Assembly (NCBI GenBank): GCA_036874045.1
Contig: CM072343.1
Location: forward strand, 1,818,001-1,882,000
Direction: 5' to 3'
Origin: Cymodocea nodosa
Taxonomy: Eukaryota > Streptophyta > Magnoliopsida > Alismatales > Cymodoceaceae
Length of the DNA: 64,000 nt
How positions within the stretch are numbered: position 1 is the stretch's first letter; the number at the start of each line of letters is the position of its first letter. The notes under the pieces were generated by a model. It searched no databases, was not told the DNA's origin, and was given only the letters and a program-made list of their open reading frames with translations. This document shows, one piece after another, positions 62,334 to 64,000 of the stretch. Both the position numbers and the translations under genes were made by a program.

Positions 62334-64000
62334 TTTAGAATGAAAAAGTGCATAATATTAACGGTTAAATGATGGTTAATTGCATAATATTTAGCTTATC
62401 ATATGAGAATTAAGCTATTATGTTATAATTGCAATGTTATAAGCTTTAATTAAAGAATTTGCTTAAATTGGGGGAATTAATGTCAATTTAGTATATTTCT
62501 GAACTGTCGGTAAGTTGCAAGCTGTGAAATTCTTAAGTATCCGAATTTTCTGATATTTTGAACAGTTATGTTTAACATACCGAACATATTTCGGACAGTT
62601 ATGTTTAATAGATCGAACATGTATCAGATAGTTATGTTTAAACTGCCGAACAGTTATGTTTTAAAAGAATATTTTATTTTCTAAAGTACACGTGTCGAAA
62701 CCATAATGCATGACTTAAGTGAACTTTTGGTGAGTTATTTATAACTATCCGAAATTGTAGCTGAGCATCAGATAGTTATATGTGTAACTCTCCGAAATCT
62801 CTTTTTATTTATAAAATAGTTATGGACACGTGTCATGTTTTGGGAAAGTGACTTAAGTGGATTTCGGTGAGTTATCTATAACTATCCGAAATTGCAGCTG
62901 AGCATCGGATAATTAGACTTATAACTCTCTGAAATGTTTCTTTTATTATTAAACTGTTGCTGACACGTGTCGAGATCTAGTAGATTTACTTAAGTTATAT
63001 ATCGGTGAGTTATTTGTAACTATCCGAAATGTATCTGGGCATCGGATAGCTAAGTTTATAAGTATTCGAAATGCATCTGAACATCGGTTAGTTAAGTTTA
63101 TAAGTATCCGAAATGCACCTAAGCATCGAATAGTTAAATTTATGCAGGTGTTTTATAGTTAAATCAACGAAGAAAGTCCGTTGAGTTATCTGTAACTCCA
63201 CAAACTATTTATTTTCTAATATGCCACTATAGCGGTTGCAAGAACAAACAGTTGGAAGAAAAAAACCACGATTGCACGTATCACGTAGGAATTCACTCGT
63301 CAAAGGGAGAAGAAAGCATCGTCATTGATATGAATGAAGGAAATCCAACCGACCATTCAAGTAGAAGCAGTTATTACTAAAGAAATATAAAAGAAAAGAA
63401 GAAAAAGAAGTAAGGTGTGTGATCGATGGGTATGACCAGTGTGTACAAAGGAGGAGCATCGAGCTTTCTGCAGATAGTGTCGGCAATTCTCTAAAGTACC
63501 ACACCAACCATCATTACCACTACCATAATCACCAACCATCGGAGGTCTATAAGGATACTTTCCTGATGTCGGGTCGATTCCGAGCCAAACATAGTACTTG
63601 ACAACCACTGTGAGGAGTGATCACATCGCAGGAAGGGAAGCCATTTTCACCAAGCACTGACTCATATCTCAAGAGATCGTAAAGCTTCTAGCATTGGCTT
63701 CGGGTTGATGCCTATATGCTGAAGAGGAGATCATCTTGCAATTCTGGACTCGCGATTCTATAAGGAGAGGAGACAGAATTGTAAGTGGTTTAATTTTCAG
63801 TGGTGTAATCGCGTCACATGTAGTGACGGAAGTATTTACTGTCGATTGAGATTACTTTGCATTTCACCTTTCGCCCATTTCCATGTTCATATTAAAACAA
63901 AAATACTAAAAACAACTTATCTGCTATTATATTTTGTATTTAAGTGTTGTATTGTTTATATTGTATCGTGATTAATGTTATCTTTGTCAGTATTGTGATT
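62334..64000 (+). mobile_element. Second copy of the ~2-kb LTR family, inserted in Copia pol, running off the right edge
   Basis: Begins TTTAGAATGAAAAAGTGCAT exactly like 56074 on, and follows the same LTR to the window end (GTATCGTGATTAATGTTATC). The Copia reading frame stops at the junction. It carries more copies of the palindromic motif block (62690-63140) than the copy at 56 kb. Solo LTR or full element cannot be told from here. Confidence 0.85.

Noticed and set aside
1..64000. tRNA genes, CRISPR arrays, operons
   Set aside because: No cloverleaf with conserved A and B boxes was noticed, and prokaryotic features are not expected in this nuclear plant sequence. A tRNAscan run was not possible here.

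Overview
The window is nuclear DNA of a flowering plant. The genes carry spliceosomal GT-AG introns, the proteins are plant orthologues (WDR91-type LisH/WD40 protein, plastid-type DUF2358 protein, guard-cell-type SLAC/SLAH anion channels), and the intergenic DNA is AT-rich and full of decayed plant LTR retrotransposons. I cannot name the species. A non-grass angiosperm, eudicot or early-diverging lineage, fits best, but this is an impression.

Layout. All four supported genes lie on the minus strand. (1) 821-7247: the 5' eleven coding exons (528 codons) of a WDR91 homologue; its last exons lie left of the window. Its introns hold an RTE-type LINE relic and a perfect 84-bp tandem duplication. 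(2) 10465-16146: a two-exon DUF2358 gene with a 4.85-kb intron. (3) 25827-28921: a five-exon SLAH2/SLAH3-type S-type anion channel of 600 aa. (4) 41873-44666: a second SLAH2/SLAH3-type channel of 605 aa with the same five-exon structure. Genes 3 and 4 are a head-to-tail duplicate pair split by 13 kb of repeats. Homology extends into the upstream leader, where a peptide-like reading frame is partly conserved.

Repeats. 16.7-25 kb holds a MITE-like element, a Copia 3' relic, a fragment of the same LTR family found at the right end, and a large imperfect palindrome (about 21.0-22.8 kb). 31.0-35.3 kb, between the channel genes, has a 1-kb AT-rich minisatellite, a 5S-rRNA-derived segment, a MITE-like element and a plus-strand Copia relic. 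36.3-41.7 kb is AT-rich minisatellite-like DNA. 49.1-49.7 kb is another minus-strand Copia relic. 55.65-64.0 kb is a nest: a minus-strand Copia element interrupted twice by one Ty3/gypsy-like LTR family with about 2-kb LTRs. The first insert has both LTRs but almost no interior; the second runs off the window.

The four genes do not form a pathway: endosomal trafficking (WDR91 family), an uncharacterised plastid protein, and two plasma-membrane anion channels. No new multi-gene system is visible. The most interesting signals are the channel pair with its shared leader frame, the G-box/palindrome arrays that vary in copy number inside the LTRs, the 5S-derived segment, and the large palindrome.
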